Positions 51,901 through 60,165 of a DNA stretch of 64,000 nt are shown here, piece by piece (the first letter of the stretch is position 1; each line of letters opens with the position of its first letter). The DNA comes from JABDLO01 sp041749255 (GTDB lineage Bacteria; Bacteroidota; Bacteroidia; Chitinophagales; Saprospiraceae). The DNA lies in the NCBI GenBank assembly GCA_041749255.1, contig JBGTBR010000022.1:45239-109238 (forward strand), given 5' to 3'. The position numbers and the translations under genes were made by a program. Below the pieces are notes generated by a model. The model saw nothing but the letters and a program-made list of their open reading frames with translations. It searched no databases and was not told where the DNA came from.

Positions 51901-54446
51901 TCAATAGCAATAAATTCTATTGCATTTTTTTCCTCCCCCGAAATCATTTTTTGCCCCCATCTTGATTCTGCAATGTAAATTCCCGCATAGGAGTTGTATG
52001 GATGTAATGCTGTGGAAATATTATCTTCACTGAAGTCTCCTCCTGGCTCATATACCCTAGTAAATAATTTTGCATTGATCATACCTGGAGGTAAAAACCC
52101 TTCTCCTTTTCTGAGCTTAATACTGCCTTTCCCATTTTGATCCAGGAAATCATCGAAAACCAATGCGGGCAAGCTTTCCAGTTTGCGTGCAGGATCATCG
52201 AAGGTATAGTTTAGAAATCCTCCAAAGGAGGTCTTAGTCTTCGAAAAAGTAACTTCAGTTTTGGCTTTCAATCCTGAAGCCGGTGCTCCATGCAGCCATT
52301 GTGCCTGGATTGGTATACTTATGTCAGACTCAAAATTGGTAAACTTCTCAAAATCGATATCGATTTTAAGACGATTGGGTTTTATGGTTTCTATTTTTAG
52401 TGTTTTTGAAAATGTAATATCTCCAATATTGACTACAGCTCTCCAATTACCTGTCGGATCATTGTCTTCAGTAGGAACCCGAAACATATACATACCATTT
52501 ATACTTCGGGTCATGGTTCTCGAATATTTTTGTTTGCCACGTGAATCTGTCACCCGAAGTGAAACCGGGTGATTGGCGGGAATTTTTTCTGACACATCTT
52601 CCATCACAAACGTTAAATGCAAAGTGTCACCCGGTCGCCACACCCCCCTTTCGCCGTAAATGTAGCCATCTATACCATTTTTCTTTTTCGATCCACCAAT
52701 TTCAAAATCAGTAAGCGAATTCGCCATGCCATCTGTTATATCGAGGTATGCGTATTGTTTTTCTTTTACTATGGTAATAAAACTGGCTCTTGCAGGTACC
52801 TTCATGGAAGATTTGCCATCTGCCTGGGTACTGGTAGTGCCTATTATTTGCTTCTGGAAATCATATACCTTTACTTCGGCTCCTACTATAGGAGTAAGGT
52901 TGCGAAGGTCGCTTACAAAAATATTTAATTCATCATTATCCCCCTTTTTTGCAATCACTCCCAGATTAGAAGCCAGTACATTTCTCTGTACAAATCTGTA
53001 CTGGTTGTAGAATACAGGAAAGCAAGGGTCACTTTCCTGATTGTAGTTATAATCTTCGTAATCGTAGTTCCATCTCATGATGGATTCAGGTTCCTCGCTG
53101 ATGATCAATGGCCCATCCGAGACTCCCCGGTCACATGGATAATCGGTATAGTCTCTTCTGAAACCTATTCGTACAATAAATAATGCTCCTGGATCCTGTC
53201 GAACCATCTTTTGAAGATCGAGAGAATACGTATTCCATACACCATAATCCGGATTTATTTCCTGTCCGGAGAGCAATACTTTTTCCTGATGTATGATCCT
53301 ACCCACTGGATTCAAATTATAGCCCGTTTCGTTTAAACGATTCCCCTGGAGATGCTGAATAACATTATTGGAAAAAACCTTAAAAATCTCTACATCCACA
53401 GCATGAAGCCCACGAGCTTCAAATGGGAAAATGATTTCAGTATCATAAGGAGTAATAACTCCTTTTCCCCGCAGTCTGACTCCTGGCTCAACCGGCTCAA
53501 AAGAAAAAGGAAAAGTATAAAGCCCCTGTAAGGATTTGTTGAGTTCACTCTTCAGATCATTGGAAATATTGATATTTGAATGTTCGGGAAGGATGTGCAT
53601 TCCTGTTACGGTAAGTACTGACCCTTCTCTATCGTAGCGAAGTTTACCATCATAACCTTCAATGCTTACCATTCCATCCAACTTTTGCTCTGAATGAATA
53701 GCATCTGAAAATTGAATAATAATAGATCGGCTTTGTTTTTCCGGAGAAACTGATAATACAGTAAATAGCCCTTTTTCCGGAATATTAAACTTTCTTTCCC
53801 CTTTAAACGCGGAAACTTTTTTTCCACCATCCCAGACAATACTGAAAGAGGCTGGCCTATCCAGACGTGGTATCTCAAAAATGGTAAATGAATGGATTTT
53901 ACCAGTTGAAGTATCATCCCAAACCATTTGACCGGGTCCGGTTACATTTACCATACTCTCGACGTCTTTGGTTGTGACCCAATCACTGGCCATAACCTTT
54001 CCTTTTAGTGTCCCTTTATCTGAAGTATAATAAGGATCCTTGTCGATATATATAGCCATTTCCAGCTTCTTTGTGCGAATTTCCATTTGCAACACATCCC
54101 CTTTTTCCGCGGTATCGAATAGTTTGGGTAAGTCTACTGAAACAGCATAAGAACTTCCATATGTCAATGGTTCTGCAGGGGTAAATCTTAAAATGTGACT
54201 GTCCTTAATGTCCAAAGTACCTTCCACTTTGGGCTGAATCGTAAATAGCTGAGACAGGGACACATTTTTAACATCTATTTCCTGATTGAAAACCAGAGTT
54301 ATTGGATCTTTTACTGAAATGTAATCTAATTGATATTCACTTACATACCGATCTATGAGATCGTTGGTAGTTATTTGTGCAACCTTGCTTCTTCCACAGG
54401 AAAGAATTAACAAAAGAAAAATTGATAAGTACAGGAATCTATTCAT
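48981..54446 (-). CDS. Bacterial alpha-2-macroglobulin lipoprotein with thioester
   Basis: 1821 residues from the ATG at 54446, which opens a lipoprotein signal (LLILSC, acylated Cys 17); the frame extends 16 codons upstream without signal character. Tandem MG beta-sandwich domains fill the N-terminal half, including an MG-like region with YGERGVWRPGDTLHLTFVME and an A2M N2 segment. The thioester motif is CLEQ (C1369-Q1372) in YPYGCLEQSVSS, followed by the helical toroid (AGGGLSYWKG, LAKLGQPDW). It should trap or covalently bind attacking proteases at the periplasmic face. It precedes pbpC by 39 bases, as in E. coli yfhM-pbpC. Confidence 0.94.
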   Translation of the reverse strand: MNRFLYLSIFLLLILSCGRSKVAQITTNDLIDRYVSEYQLDYISVKDPITLVFNQEIDVKNVSLSQLFTIQPKVEGTLDIKDSHILRFTPAEPLTYGSSYAVSVDLPKLFDTAEKGDVLQMEIRTKKLEMAIYIDKDPYYTSDKGTLKGKVMASDWVTTKDVESMVNVTGPGQMVWDDTSTGKIHSFTIFEIPRLDRPASFSIVWDGGKKVSAFKGERKFNIPEKGLFTVLSVSPEKQSRSIIIQFSDAIHSEQKLDGMVSIEGYDGKLRYDREGSVLTVTGMHILPEHSNINISNDLKSELNKSLQGLYTFPFSFEPVEPGVRLRGKGVITPYDTEIIFPFEARGLHAVDVEIFKVFSNNVIQHLQGNRLNETGYNLNPVGRIIHQEKVLLSGQEINPDYGVWNTYSLDLQKMVRQDPGALFIVRIGFRRDYTDYPCDRGVSDGPLIISEEPESIMRWNYDYEDYNYNQESDPCFPVFYNQYRFVQRNVLASNLGVIAKKGDNDELNIFVSDLRNLTPIVGAEVKVYDFQKQIIGTTSTQADGKSSMKVPARASFITIVKEKQYAYLDITDGMANSLTDFEIGGSKKKNGIDGYIYGERGVWRPGDTLHLTFVMEDVSEKIPANHPVSLRVTDSRGKQKYSRTMTRSINGMYMFRVPTEDNDPTGNWRAVVNIGDITFSKTLKIETIKPNRLKIDIDFEKFTNFESDISIPIQAQWLHGAPASGLKAKTEVTFSKTKTSFGGFLNYTFDDPARKLESLPALVFDDFLDQNGKGSIKLRKGEGFLPPGMINAKLFTRVYEPGGDFSEDNISTALHPYNSYAGIYIAESRWGQKMISGEEKNAIEFIAIDQNGKPLANRKLNIGLYKAEWHWWYSQNYSSIYQFDAANHFNALQSFTLTTDNKGMATYQPQDLTGYQYMIRACDPISGHCAGELFFTSNYNDDATHESAANLIRLTTDKTIYRIGDRIDINIPSNAESKILLSIEGGQGIITERWVEGLTGSTPISIPVTREMTPNIYVHVSLIQPFQSKQSSLPLRMYGVLPLKIEDQTTVLTPIIKAPQEIKPKSTYTVEVTESSGREMSYTLAVVDEGLLGLTRHQTPDLHAHFYAKQSLGVKTWDIYDMVLRGIGLSAEKHLSIGGDVEITRAIGDHKMSRFDPVVTVLGPFSLEKGKKNNHKLSMPNYMGEVRIMVVARHKNAYGNASQPVKVSNPLMVLPTVPRTLSPEEIFVLPVNVFTTKDNIRSVTVGIESTPGLEIIGQRQQSLSFDRIGDQMAFFDVQVKGQTGPVTITVKGGSSGESIEQKIHVQITDPNPPIISVDEKIVRPGEQQNIPYRLPGVSGSHSGYVELSTFPAINLGQRMNYLIQYPYGCLEQSVSSVFPQLYLAQISKLSETELTTIKNNINQGIAEIQKFQTAGGGLSYWKGQTNVSEWSTSYAGHFMMEARDQGFLVPHRFFEQWSVYQQGRARGFDLASGNDQNNLQQAYRLYTLAKLGQPDWASMNALRNKTIHSSALYLLAASYAIAGQTNVAAAMIEKVQLEIKDYQEMSYTFGSGLRDKALIVDAMLSSQIPSQLTNTAALIKEIASDLGNNSWHSTQSTAFALLAVGKYIMAHPPGDVEAVVRVTGKEQKINSATTVYRLDFDPEKSDVPNIIVSNPSGVPVFVRTVITGTAKYETSPLQSENLYLDVTYTDLTGKVLDITSLDQGTDFLSVVKVSNPGTRAFDLKEMALTLGIPSGWEIISDLNDDDPWRTTSDSYTFRDNRDDRVNIFFDMQKQKTFKIRLTATYAGKFYLPDTFCSAMYDNKIQARIPGKWIFVGKKEKI

Positions 54447-54580
54447 TGGTGAGAATTTTTGACAAAAACGAAAATAAATATTATAAATATACAAAGTAAG
54501 AAGAAAAGACTTTAGTCAAAATAGTAAACGACGACCAACCATGTATAAGCGAAAGATAATACATATTATTTGAAAAGCAT

Positions 54581-55321
54581 TTAGCGGAATAAAGTGGAGT
54601 TTACCACATTCCATTTGCATAATCTGTAAAGTATGGAAACCCGCATCACTCCCAAACCATAACGAATACTTCTATACAGATTTATGGAAGAAGCGCCTTC
54701 AAAATATTTGGTCGGACAAGTAACTTCTGCTATATGGTAGCCCTTAAATATGATTTGGGAAAGCACCTCATTATCAAAAACAAAATCATCACTGTTTTGT
54801 CTGTAAGCAATGTTTTGCAATACTTCCCTTTTAAAAGCTCTATAGCCCGTGTGGTATTCTGATAGTTTATAATTGAGCATGAGATTTTGAAAGGCCGTAA
54901 GTGATCGGTTTGCAATGTATTTATAAAATGGCATACCACCTTGTAATGCCCCTTTACCCAAAATCCGGGAACCCAGAACCACCGGATAAAGACCTTCCCC
55001 TATAATATTGACCATAGCCGGAATCAGTTTAGGAGTGTATTGGTAATCCGGATGCAACATGATTACAATATCAGCACCTAATTCAATGGCTTTATCATAC
55101 AGTGTTTTTTGGTTTCCTCCATATCCCTTGTTATTATCATGAATTATGACGTGATGTATGCCGAGACTTTGAGCTATCTGCAGGGTATTATCACTACTGG
55201 CATCATCGCATAATACAACTTCATCTACTATATTCATAGGGATTTCATTATAGGTCTTTTCGAGCGTAAGGGCGGCGTTATATGCCGGCAAAACAACAAC
55301 AACTTTTTGATCCTTGTACAA
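54581..55321 (-). CDS. Family 2 glycosyltransferase (dolichyl/polyprenyl-phosphate sugar synthase-like)
   Basis: 246 residues, cytoplasmic GT-A fold. The nucleotide-binding N-terminus is KVVVVLPAYNAALTLEKTY (about 5-23), the acidic pairs are LCDDASSDNT (about 37-46) and MLHPDYQY (about 88-95), and the closing region has EVTCPTKYFEGASSINLYRS. This resembles DPM1-type synthases that charge a polyprenyl phosphate with a sugar, but no membrane tail is present. The start is TTG: no in-frame ATG precedes the conserved region, and MYKDQKVVVV aligns with the family. The gene is flanked by the second heptad mosaic. Confidence 0.88.
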   Translation of the reverse strand: MYKDQKVVVVLPAYNAALTLEKTYNEIPMNIVDEVVLCDDASSDNTLQIAQSLGIHHVIIHDNNKGYGGNQKTLYDKAIELGADIVIMLHPDYQYTPKLIPAMVNIIGEGLYPVVLGSRILGKGALQGGMPFYKYIANRSLTAFQNLMLNYKLSEYHTGYRAFKREVLQNIAYRQNSDDFVFDNEVLSQIIFKGYHIAEVTCPTKYFEGASSINLYRSIRYGLGVMRVSILYRLCKWNVVNSTLFR

Positions 55322-55853
55322 TGTGCAATGTATTCAATTTATGATTAATATAGCTCGTAGCTCATAGTTAGTAGCTCGTAGGTTCTTAAAATAGCTCGTA
55401 GCAATTAGCTCGTAGTTCGTAGTAAAATAGTTTTTAGCAGTTGGCTTTTAGCTGATAGCTGGCATTCGCAGTTCGTTATTAGCTATTCACTTTAAACTTT
55501 TCACTTTAAACTTTTCACTGTTTTCCGTTCACCGTTTTTTCGACCTGCCGAAGGCTCTCAACCATTGGCTTTCACCGTTCTCTGTTTACTGTTCTCCGTT
55601 CACTGCTCAACCTTCCGACCTCATTTTAGCTCGTAGCTATTAGTTCGTAGCTGATAGCATAGTTGGGCAGAACCATCCTCTGATAACAAAATAACGGGCG
55701 AAGCGCAAATGACGGCGCAGCCAAATGACATCTCACCTCCTTAACCTCAACCTCATCCTGCCGAAGGCGAAAACCTTAACCTCGACTTTCAACTTTCAAA
55801 CTTTCAACTTTCGACTCGTTTCTGACCTTCTGACCTTCGGCCTTAAGCCTTAT
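55322..55853. repeat. Second mosaic of degenerate 7-bp tandem repeats
   Basis: About 530 bp without a gene, between two leftward genes, largely made of drifting 7-8 bp words: AGCTCGT-type units (55351-55430), CACTTTAAACTTTT (55487-55515), NACTGTT/TCCGTT units (about 55515-55605), again AGCTCGT/AGTTCGT (about 55629-55660), CTTTCAA units (about 55785-55815) and TCTGACC/TTCGGCC units up to the ogt stop codon. The phrase CTGCCGAAGGC occurs twice (about 55547 and 55758). It resembles the 12.5-kb mosaic in words as well as period. Confidence 0.85.
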
Positions 55854-56386
55854 GCAAAAAGACTTAATTGCTGGGAGGGCATCTTCACCCCTTCCATGAT
55901 CAACAAATTTCTTTTAGCGTTTAACCCTCCGGCATAACCTGTCATGGAGCCATCACTACCGATCACTCTGTGACAGGGAATGACAATGGCGAGGGAATTG
56001 GAACCATTGGCTGAAGCAACCGCCCTGATGGCTGATTTCTTTTTAAGTGATGTAGCCAACTCCAGGTATGAAATGGTGTGACCATAAGGTATAGTTGTCA
56101 AAGTGTTCCATACCTCCTGCTGAAAGTCTGTGCCAGTAAAAAGTAATGGAATATCAAAACTTATCCGATTCCGGCTGAAATATTCTTTGAGCTGGTGAGA
56201 AACGATGGTAAATAAATCATGACTTTCCTCAATATATTCTGCCTTTAAAGTTGACTGTATCCTATCGTCTATTTCTTTTCTTTTTTTTCTATATAACCAG
56301 TCACAAAGACATAATTTGTTTTGATATATTCCCAGGATCAAAGCCCCATAAGGGGAATCATATCGCATCGTGAATATTTTATTCAT
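55850..56386 (-). CDS. ogt: Methylated-DNA--protein-cysteine S-methyltransferase
   Basis: Suicide repair enzyme that removes the methyl group from O6-methylguanine in DNA. 178 residues. N-terminal ribonuclease-like domain (about 1-88) precedes the catalytic domain (about 89-175), with the helix-turn-helix region TGTDFQQEVWNTLTTIPYGH, the DNA-reading ASANGSNSLAIVI, and active site PCHRV with acceptor C138 followed by GSDGSMTGYAGGL. No AdaA-type regulatory domain is attached. The 3' end abuts the heptad mosaic; its stop codon overlaps the last repeat word. Confidence 0.94.
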   Translation of the reverse strand: MNKIFTMRYDSPYGALILGIYQNKLCLCDWLYRKKRKEIDDRIQSTLKAEYIEESHDLFTIVSHQLKEYFSRNRISFDIPLLFTGTDFQQEVWNTLTTIPYGHTISYLELATSLKKKSAIRAVASANGSNSLAIVIPCHRVIGSDGSMTGYAGGLNAKRNLLIMEGVKMPSQQLSLFA

Positions 56387-56548
56387 GTCGGCAGAAGTAT
56401 TTTATCTTTGAAGTTTGAAGATAGTCACTTTCAGATAATTTTTATGAAAAACAGATGTATCAATCTTTGCATTAACTTGTTTTTTCGTTAACCACGGATT
56501 TTGTATTAGAACTTTGCAGTGGGCCTGAATGAAATAAAATCATTGGTA

Positions 56549-57286
56549 ATGAAGACTTTTTTAAAATGGTTTGTCCTTATATTCCTCCTTTTATTTCTGG
56601 GGTTGTGGATAGCTATAAAAGTGTTTTCAGAAAAAATGCCGGAAGTTAATCCTACAACTGCAGCCGATGAACTCGCAGTAAAAATGATGAATGTCCTTGG
56701 AAAAGAAGGCTGGGATACTTTGGCTTTTCTACAATGGTCATTCAAAGACAGGCATCATTATTTATGGAATAAACAAGAAAATGCAGCCATCATAAAGTGG
56801 AAAGACAAAAAAGTGATCATGAATCTCAATGATCAGTCGGGGAGAGCATGGATAAAAGACAAAGAATTATTGGGACAGGATAAAGATCCAATATTGAAAA
56901 CGGCCTGGAAATACTGGTGTAATGATTCTTTTTGGATGTTTGCACCTTTCAAATTAATGGATCCCGGAACGATTAGAACCCTGGTCGATATATCAAATAA
57001 AGGGTCTAAAGGGCTAATGGTTACCTATCAGTCAGGAGGAGTAACTCCAGGTGACAGTTATTTATGGATTTTGAATGAAAATAACGAGCCAACCGGGATT
57101 AAAATGTGGGCCAGTATCCTACCACTAAAAGGATTGTATTTTTCCTGGGAAAACTGGTTGACACTACCTGAGGGAGTTCGATTGTCTACCTCACACCATT
57201 CGAAATTTGTGAGCAATAAAATAACGAACGTGAAAAGCGGTAAATACAGTTTAGAATTCGGATATGATATCGATTGGTTTCAATAA
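56549..57286 (+). CDS. Membrane-anchored hypothetical protein
   Basis: 245 residues from the ATG at 56549; a GTG at 56519 in frame would add ten residues before the helix. A single N-terminal transmembrane segment (FVLIFLLLFLGLWIAIKVF, about 6-26) anchors it with the rest outside the cytoplasm. The body is rich in Trp (DTLAFLQWSFKDRHHYLWNK, TAWKYWCNDSFWMFAPFKL) and predicted beta-rich toward the C-terminus. I do not recognise the family; similar Trp-rich proteins occur widely in Bacteroidota without a function. It converges with the thioredoxin gene, with 13 bases between their ends. Confidence 0.75.
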   Translation: MKTFLKWFVLIFLLLFLGLWIAIKVFSEKMPEVNPTTAADELAVKMMNVLGKEGWDTLAFLQWSFKDRHHYLWNKQENAAIIKWKDKKVIMNLNDQSGRAWIKDKELLGQDKDPILKTAWKYWCNDSFWMFAPFKLMDPGTIRTLVDISNKGSKGLMVTYQSGGVTPGDSYLWILNENNEPTGIKMWASILPLKGLYFSWENWLTLPEGVRLSTSHHSKFVSNKITNVKSGKYSLEFGYDIDWFQ

Positions 57287-57299
57287 TGCAAAAGTTATT

Positions 57300-58505
57300 T
57301 CAAGAGCTGCTGGTTGACATGGTTTCCAGGTATTTCCTGATTTGCTTTAACTGACCGGAATTCTTATCCTCTTCATTCGTGTTTTTTTCCACAGTTTCGA
57401 GAAAATCCAATGCTTTGTTAAATTCCTTTGCAACAGAAAGCAATTTAATGTACAAGATGGCATCATCGCTGCTACCGGTATTTTTGTATAATGCTTCTCC
57501 AAAGGATGAAATTGAATTAAGGACAGCTGGTTTCTCCGAAAAATGGCCCGTGGCATGAGATAAGATATGCCTGAATACATCCGGATCTTTCTTTCCCCAC
57601 TTTTTACCATATTTTCCAACTATATCGGTATACTTTTCAGAATCCCCCATATGAGAGTAGTAGTTCATTTCCAGCTTATACATCTTCTCTTCCGCCTCTT
57701 TTTTACCCAAAGCTAAAATGCATTTATCTAAAGCTTCAGTCTTAAGCATTTCTACATCATATGTCACGCTTTTCTCAATGGTTGCATTACAAGCATCCAT
57801 AACCCGATCTCTATATTGTTCCTCATCAATCTTACTTAAAATGACCTCTTTATGCTCTACCATCAAATCAAATAATCTGGAATCAGCTTCCATAACTGAT
57901 TCATATACCAATAGTGCTTGCTCTTCAATAGAAATATCTGGATTGGAAAGTAGAAATTCATTTGCTACTTTTAGGGTTGATTCACCAGAAGCCCGTAAAG
58001 CTCGGATGTAATGATATACAGTTTCATAGCTCCTATCTCCTTCTTTGTATTGATCGGCAAATTTGGAAAGATTAAGACCCAAAGCAAATGCTTTTTTTCC
58101 TAAATTTAAAAAAGCCTCAACCTGCATCCCTCCAACATGTTTTAATACAAGATTACCCTCTCCATCCAAAAAAAGCAGGGTAGGAAAGGCATTCACCGGA
58201 TACTTTTTCCCAAACGAACGGCCATCACTCTCTTCCATGTCCAGTTTAAGATTGATAAAACTACCGTTGTACAATGCTCCTACCTTTTCATCGGGAAATA
58301 CATTGCGGGACATTACTTTACATGGGCCACACCATTTTGCATAAGCGTCTACAAAGACCAACTTATTTTCCTTTTTAGCTTTTTCTAATGCCTCCTCCCA
58401 GGTGCCTTCAAAAAAATGAATGCCCTGAGACTGAGTTTTTTCCGTAGCTGAAAAAAATAGTATAAAAAGAATAGTAACAGAGAAAAAAATTCTGGAAAAC
58501 TTCAT
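57300..58505 (-). CDS. Exported thioredoxin-fold protein with long helical tail
   Basis: 401 residues from the ATG at 58505, which gives a good signal peptide (MKFSRIFFSVTILFILFFSA); a GTG at 58532 would add nine residues. The thioredoxin domain (about 30-150) has active site WCGPCK (C59, C62), preceded by KLVFVDAYAK, with the cis-Pro in NAFPTLLFLDGEG. The remaining 250 residues are alpha-helical and charged, resembling TPR/Sel1-like solenoids of other Bacteroidota thiol proteins. It should catalyse disulphide reduction or isomerisation in the periplasm. No redox partner gene is adjacent. Confidence 0.9.
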   Translation of the reverse strand: MKFSRIFFSVTILFILFFSATEKTQSQGIHFFEGTWEEALEKAKKENKLVFVDAYAKWCGPCKVMSRNVFPDEKVGALYNGSFINLKLDMEESDGRSFGKKYPVNAFPTLLFLDGEGNLVLKHVGGMQVEAFLNLGKKAFALGLNLSKFADQYKEGDRSYETVYHYIRALRASGESTLKVANEFLLSNPDISIEEQALLVYESVMEADSRLFDLMVEHKEVILSKIDEEQYRDRVMDACNATIEKSVTYDVEMLKTEALDKCILALGKKEAEEKMYKLEMNYYSHMGDSEKYTDIVGKYGKKWGKKDPDVFRHILSHATGHFSEKPAVLNSISSFGEALYKNTGSSDDAILYIKLLSVAKEFNKALDFLETVEKNTNEEDKNSGQLKQIRKYLETMSTSSS

Positions 58506-58558
58506 ATTTGGGTGAATTTTATATTTAAACACAATTATGGCAAACTTTAGTTTATTTA

Positions 58559-58748
58559 AAACTTAGTAACTACTCAGTTATAACCCCCAAAGCTTTGGGG
58601 GTTAAATATGAATAGCACCGGGTTTCAACCCGGTGTTATTTGATGAATCAGCAATTGTTTTGGCGGGATTTTTGTCCCCAAAGCTTTGGGGACAAAAATT
58701 ATGACAAAACAACTCATTTACACCGGATGTTGAGTAGTTACGAAACTT
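58559..58748. mobile_element. MITE-like element with 11-bp terminal inverted repeats and 6-bp direct repeats
   Basis: Perfect terminal repeats GTAACTACTCA (58566-58576) and TGAGTAGTTAC (58731-58741) bound a 176-bp unit; one extra base on each side then meets a 6-bp direct repeat AAACTT (58559-58564 and 58743-58748), as after transposition. Inside are three palindromes: a perfect 24-bp one (58581-58604), a hairpin CACCGGGTT-TC-AACCCGGTG (58616-58635) and a perfect 32-bp one (58668-58699). No coding capacity. The second hairpin and the GTTTTGGCGGGATTTTTG segment match the tandem array at 38 kb. Confidence 0.75.
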
Positions 58749-58819
58749 CCGGTATGCATCAATTATTTTTAAAAAAGCCTCTACGCTGAGATGATGCTTT
58801 TATTTTAGTGTGAAGATAA

Positions 58820-58827
58820 TACATTTG
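58820..58827 (+). promoter_or_regulatory. Possible -7 promoter box for the aminotransferase gene
   Basis: TACATTTG matches TAnnTTTG, with CTTTTA (58797-58802) at the -33 position, 17-18 bases upstream, and an ATG 22 bases downstream. Confidence 0.35.
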
Positions 58828-58849
58828 ATAGAAATATGTTTTAAACCAC

Positions 58850-60052
58850 ATGGTATCATTACGGCACATTTTTCTTAGTCATGTTGCTCAAACAAGCAAA
58901 CTACCTCTTATGCTTGAGGTCGAAAGAGCAGAAGGTATGTACATATACGACTGTGATGGAAAGCAGTATTTGGATCTCAATTCAGGAATTTCTGTCAGTT
59001 CATTGGGTCATTGCTATCCTGCTGTTGTAAAAGCCATAAGAGAACAAGCAGGTAATTATATGCATACCATGGTTTACGGCGAACACATTCAATCCCCACA
59101 GGTAAAAATGGCTTCCCGTTTGGCATCGGTACTAGACCCTGGTCTGGATTGTGTTTACTTTCTAAACGGAGGAAGTGAAGCTGTAGAAGCCGCCATAAAG
59201 TTGTCCCGGAGATATACTCGCAGGTACAAAATTGCAGCTTGCAGCCGGGCATATCATGGAAGTACACTGGGAGCCGAAAGCCTGAGAAGTGATTTTGATT
59301 TTACAAGATATTTCGCCCCGGGTGTACCGGGCATATCACATGTACCTTTTAATGATAGCCAGGCGTTACAAAATCTGGATTCATCCTATGCTGCGATTAT
59401 TTTGGAGCCAGTGCAGGGAGAAGCGGGAGTTATTCCCCCCTCACCGGAATATTTAAAAGAAGTGAGAAGAGTTTGCTCTGAAAAAGGAATTCTCATGATC
59501 CTCGACGAAATTCAAACCGGATTTGGAAGAACGGGATTTCTTTTTGCGCATCAAAAATACCAGGTCGTCCCGGATATGATGGTCATTGGAAAATCGATGG
59601 GAGGCGGAATGCCATTGAGCGGCCTGGTGAGCAATAGTAAGATATTGTCAGCTTTTTCTAAAAATCCTCCTTTGGGACACATTTCCACCTTTGGAGGTCA
59701 TCCCGTATGCTGTGCAGCGGCTCATGCGTCACTGGAAGTACTTTTGGAAACTGAGTATATCTCTCAGGTTGAAATCAAAGAAAAGCTTTTTAAAGAATTA
59801 CTCCGACACCCCATTATTGCTGAAGTGAGAAGTTCAGGCCTCATGATGGCTGTAGAACTAACCAGAAAAAAGTATTTGAAGTATGTGGTAAATGGGATTT
59901 TTGAAAGAGGTGCTTTGGTGGATTATTTCCTTTTTAATGACCGTAGTTTCAGGCTGGCACCTCCTATTGTTATCAATCATGCAGAAATACACAAAGCTTG
60001 CAATATTATTCTAGAAGCATTGGATGTGGCTGTTGAGAGATTTAAAAAATAG
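58850..60052 (+). CDS. Class III PLP-dependent aminotransferase (acetylornithine/ornithine type)
   Basis: 400 residues, cytoplasmic. The PLP lysine is K248 in MVIGKSMGGGMPLSG, and the family signature ILDEIQTGFGRTG (about 218-230) with the catalytic Asp is intact. Other motifs: YLDLNSGISVSSLGHCYP (about 43-60), LNGGSEAVEAAIKLSRRYT (about 104-122) and EPVQGEAGV (about 184-192). The fold covers acetylornithine, succinylornithine and ornithine aminotransferases; substrate cannot be decided from sequence by eye. No arginine-pathway gene is nearby, so it may not be ArgD. It follows the MITE-like element and a candidate promoter box. Confidence 0.9.
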   Translation: MVSLRHIFLSHVAQTSKLPLMLEVERAEGMYIYDCDGKQYLDLNSGISVSSLGHCYPAVVKAIREQAGNYMHTMVYGEHIQSPQVKMASRLASVLDPGLDCVYFLNGGSEAVEAAIKLSRRYTRRYKIAACSRAYHGSTLGAESLRSDFDFTRYFAPGVPGISHVPFNDSQALQNLDSSYAAIILEPVQGEAGVIPPSPEYLKEVRRVCSEKGILMILDEIQTGFGRTGFLFAHQKYQVVPDMMVIGKSMGGGMPLSGLVSNSKILSAFSKNPPLGHISTFGGHPVCCAAAHASLEVLLETEYISQVEIKEKLFKELLRHPIIAEVRSSGLMMAVELTRKKYLKYVVNGIFERGALVDYFLFNDRSFRLAPPIVINHAEIHKACNIILEALDVAVERFKK

Positions 60053-60165
60053 CGCCTGGTAGCGTCATTTGACTATCGATTATACCAAGAGGGTATTCAT
60101 TCAGATGATGTAAAAATACAGGCATACTACATATCCACTCAGCGATTTTCAAAAGAGAAGCCATC

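Larger units (their letters stand above)
58506..58849. other. Gene-free region containing a MITE-like palindromic element
   Basis: 344 bp between the divergent thioredoxin and aminotransferase genes. Most of it (58565-58742) is the palindromic element annotated separately; the remainder carries the promoter-like box of the aminotransferase gene. Confidence 0.6.
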
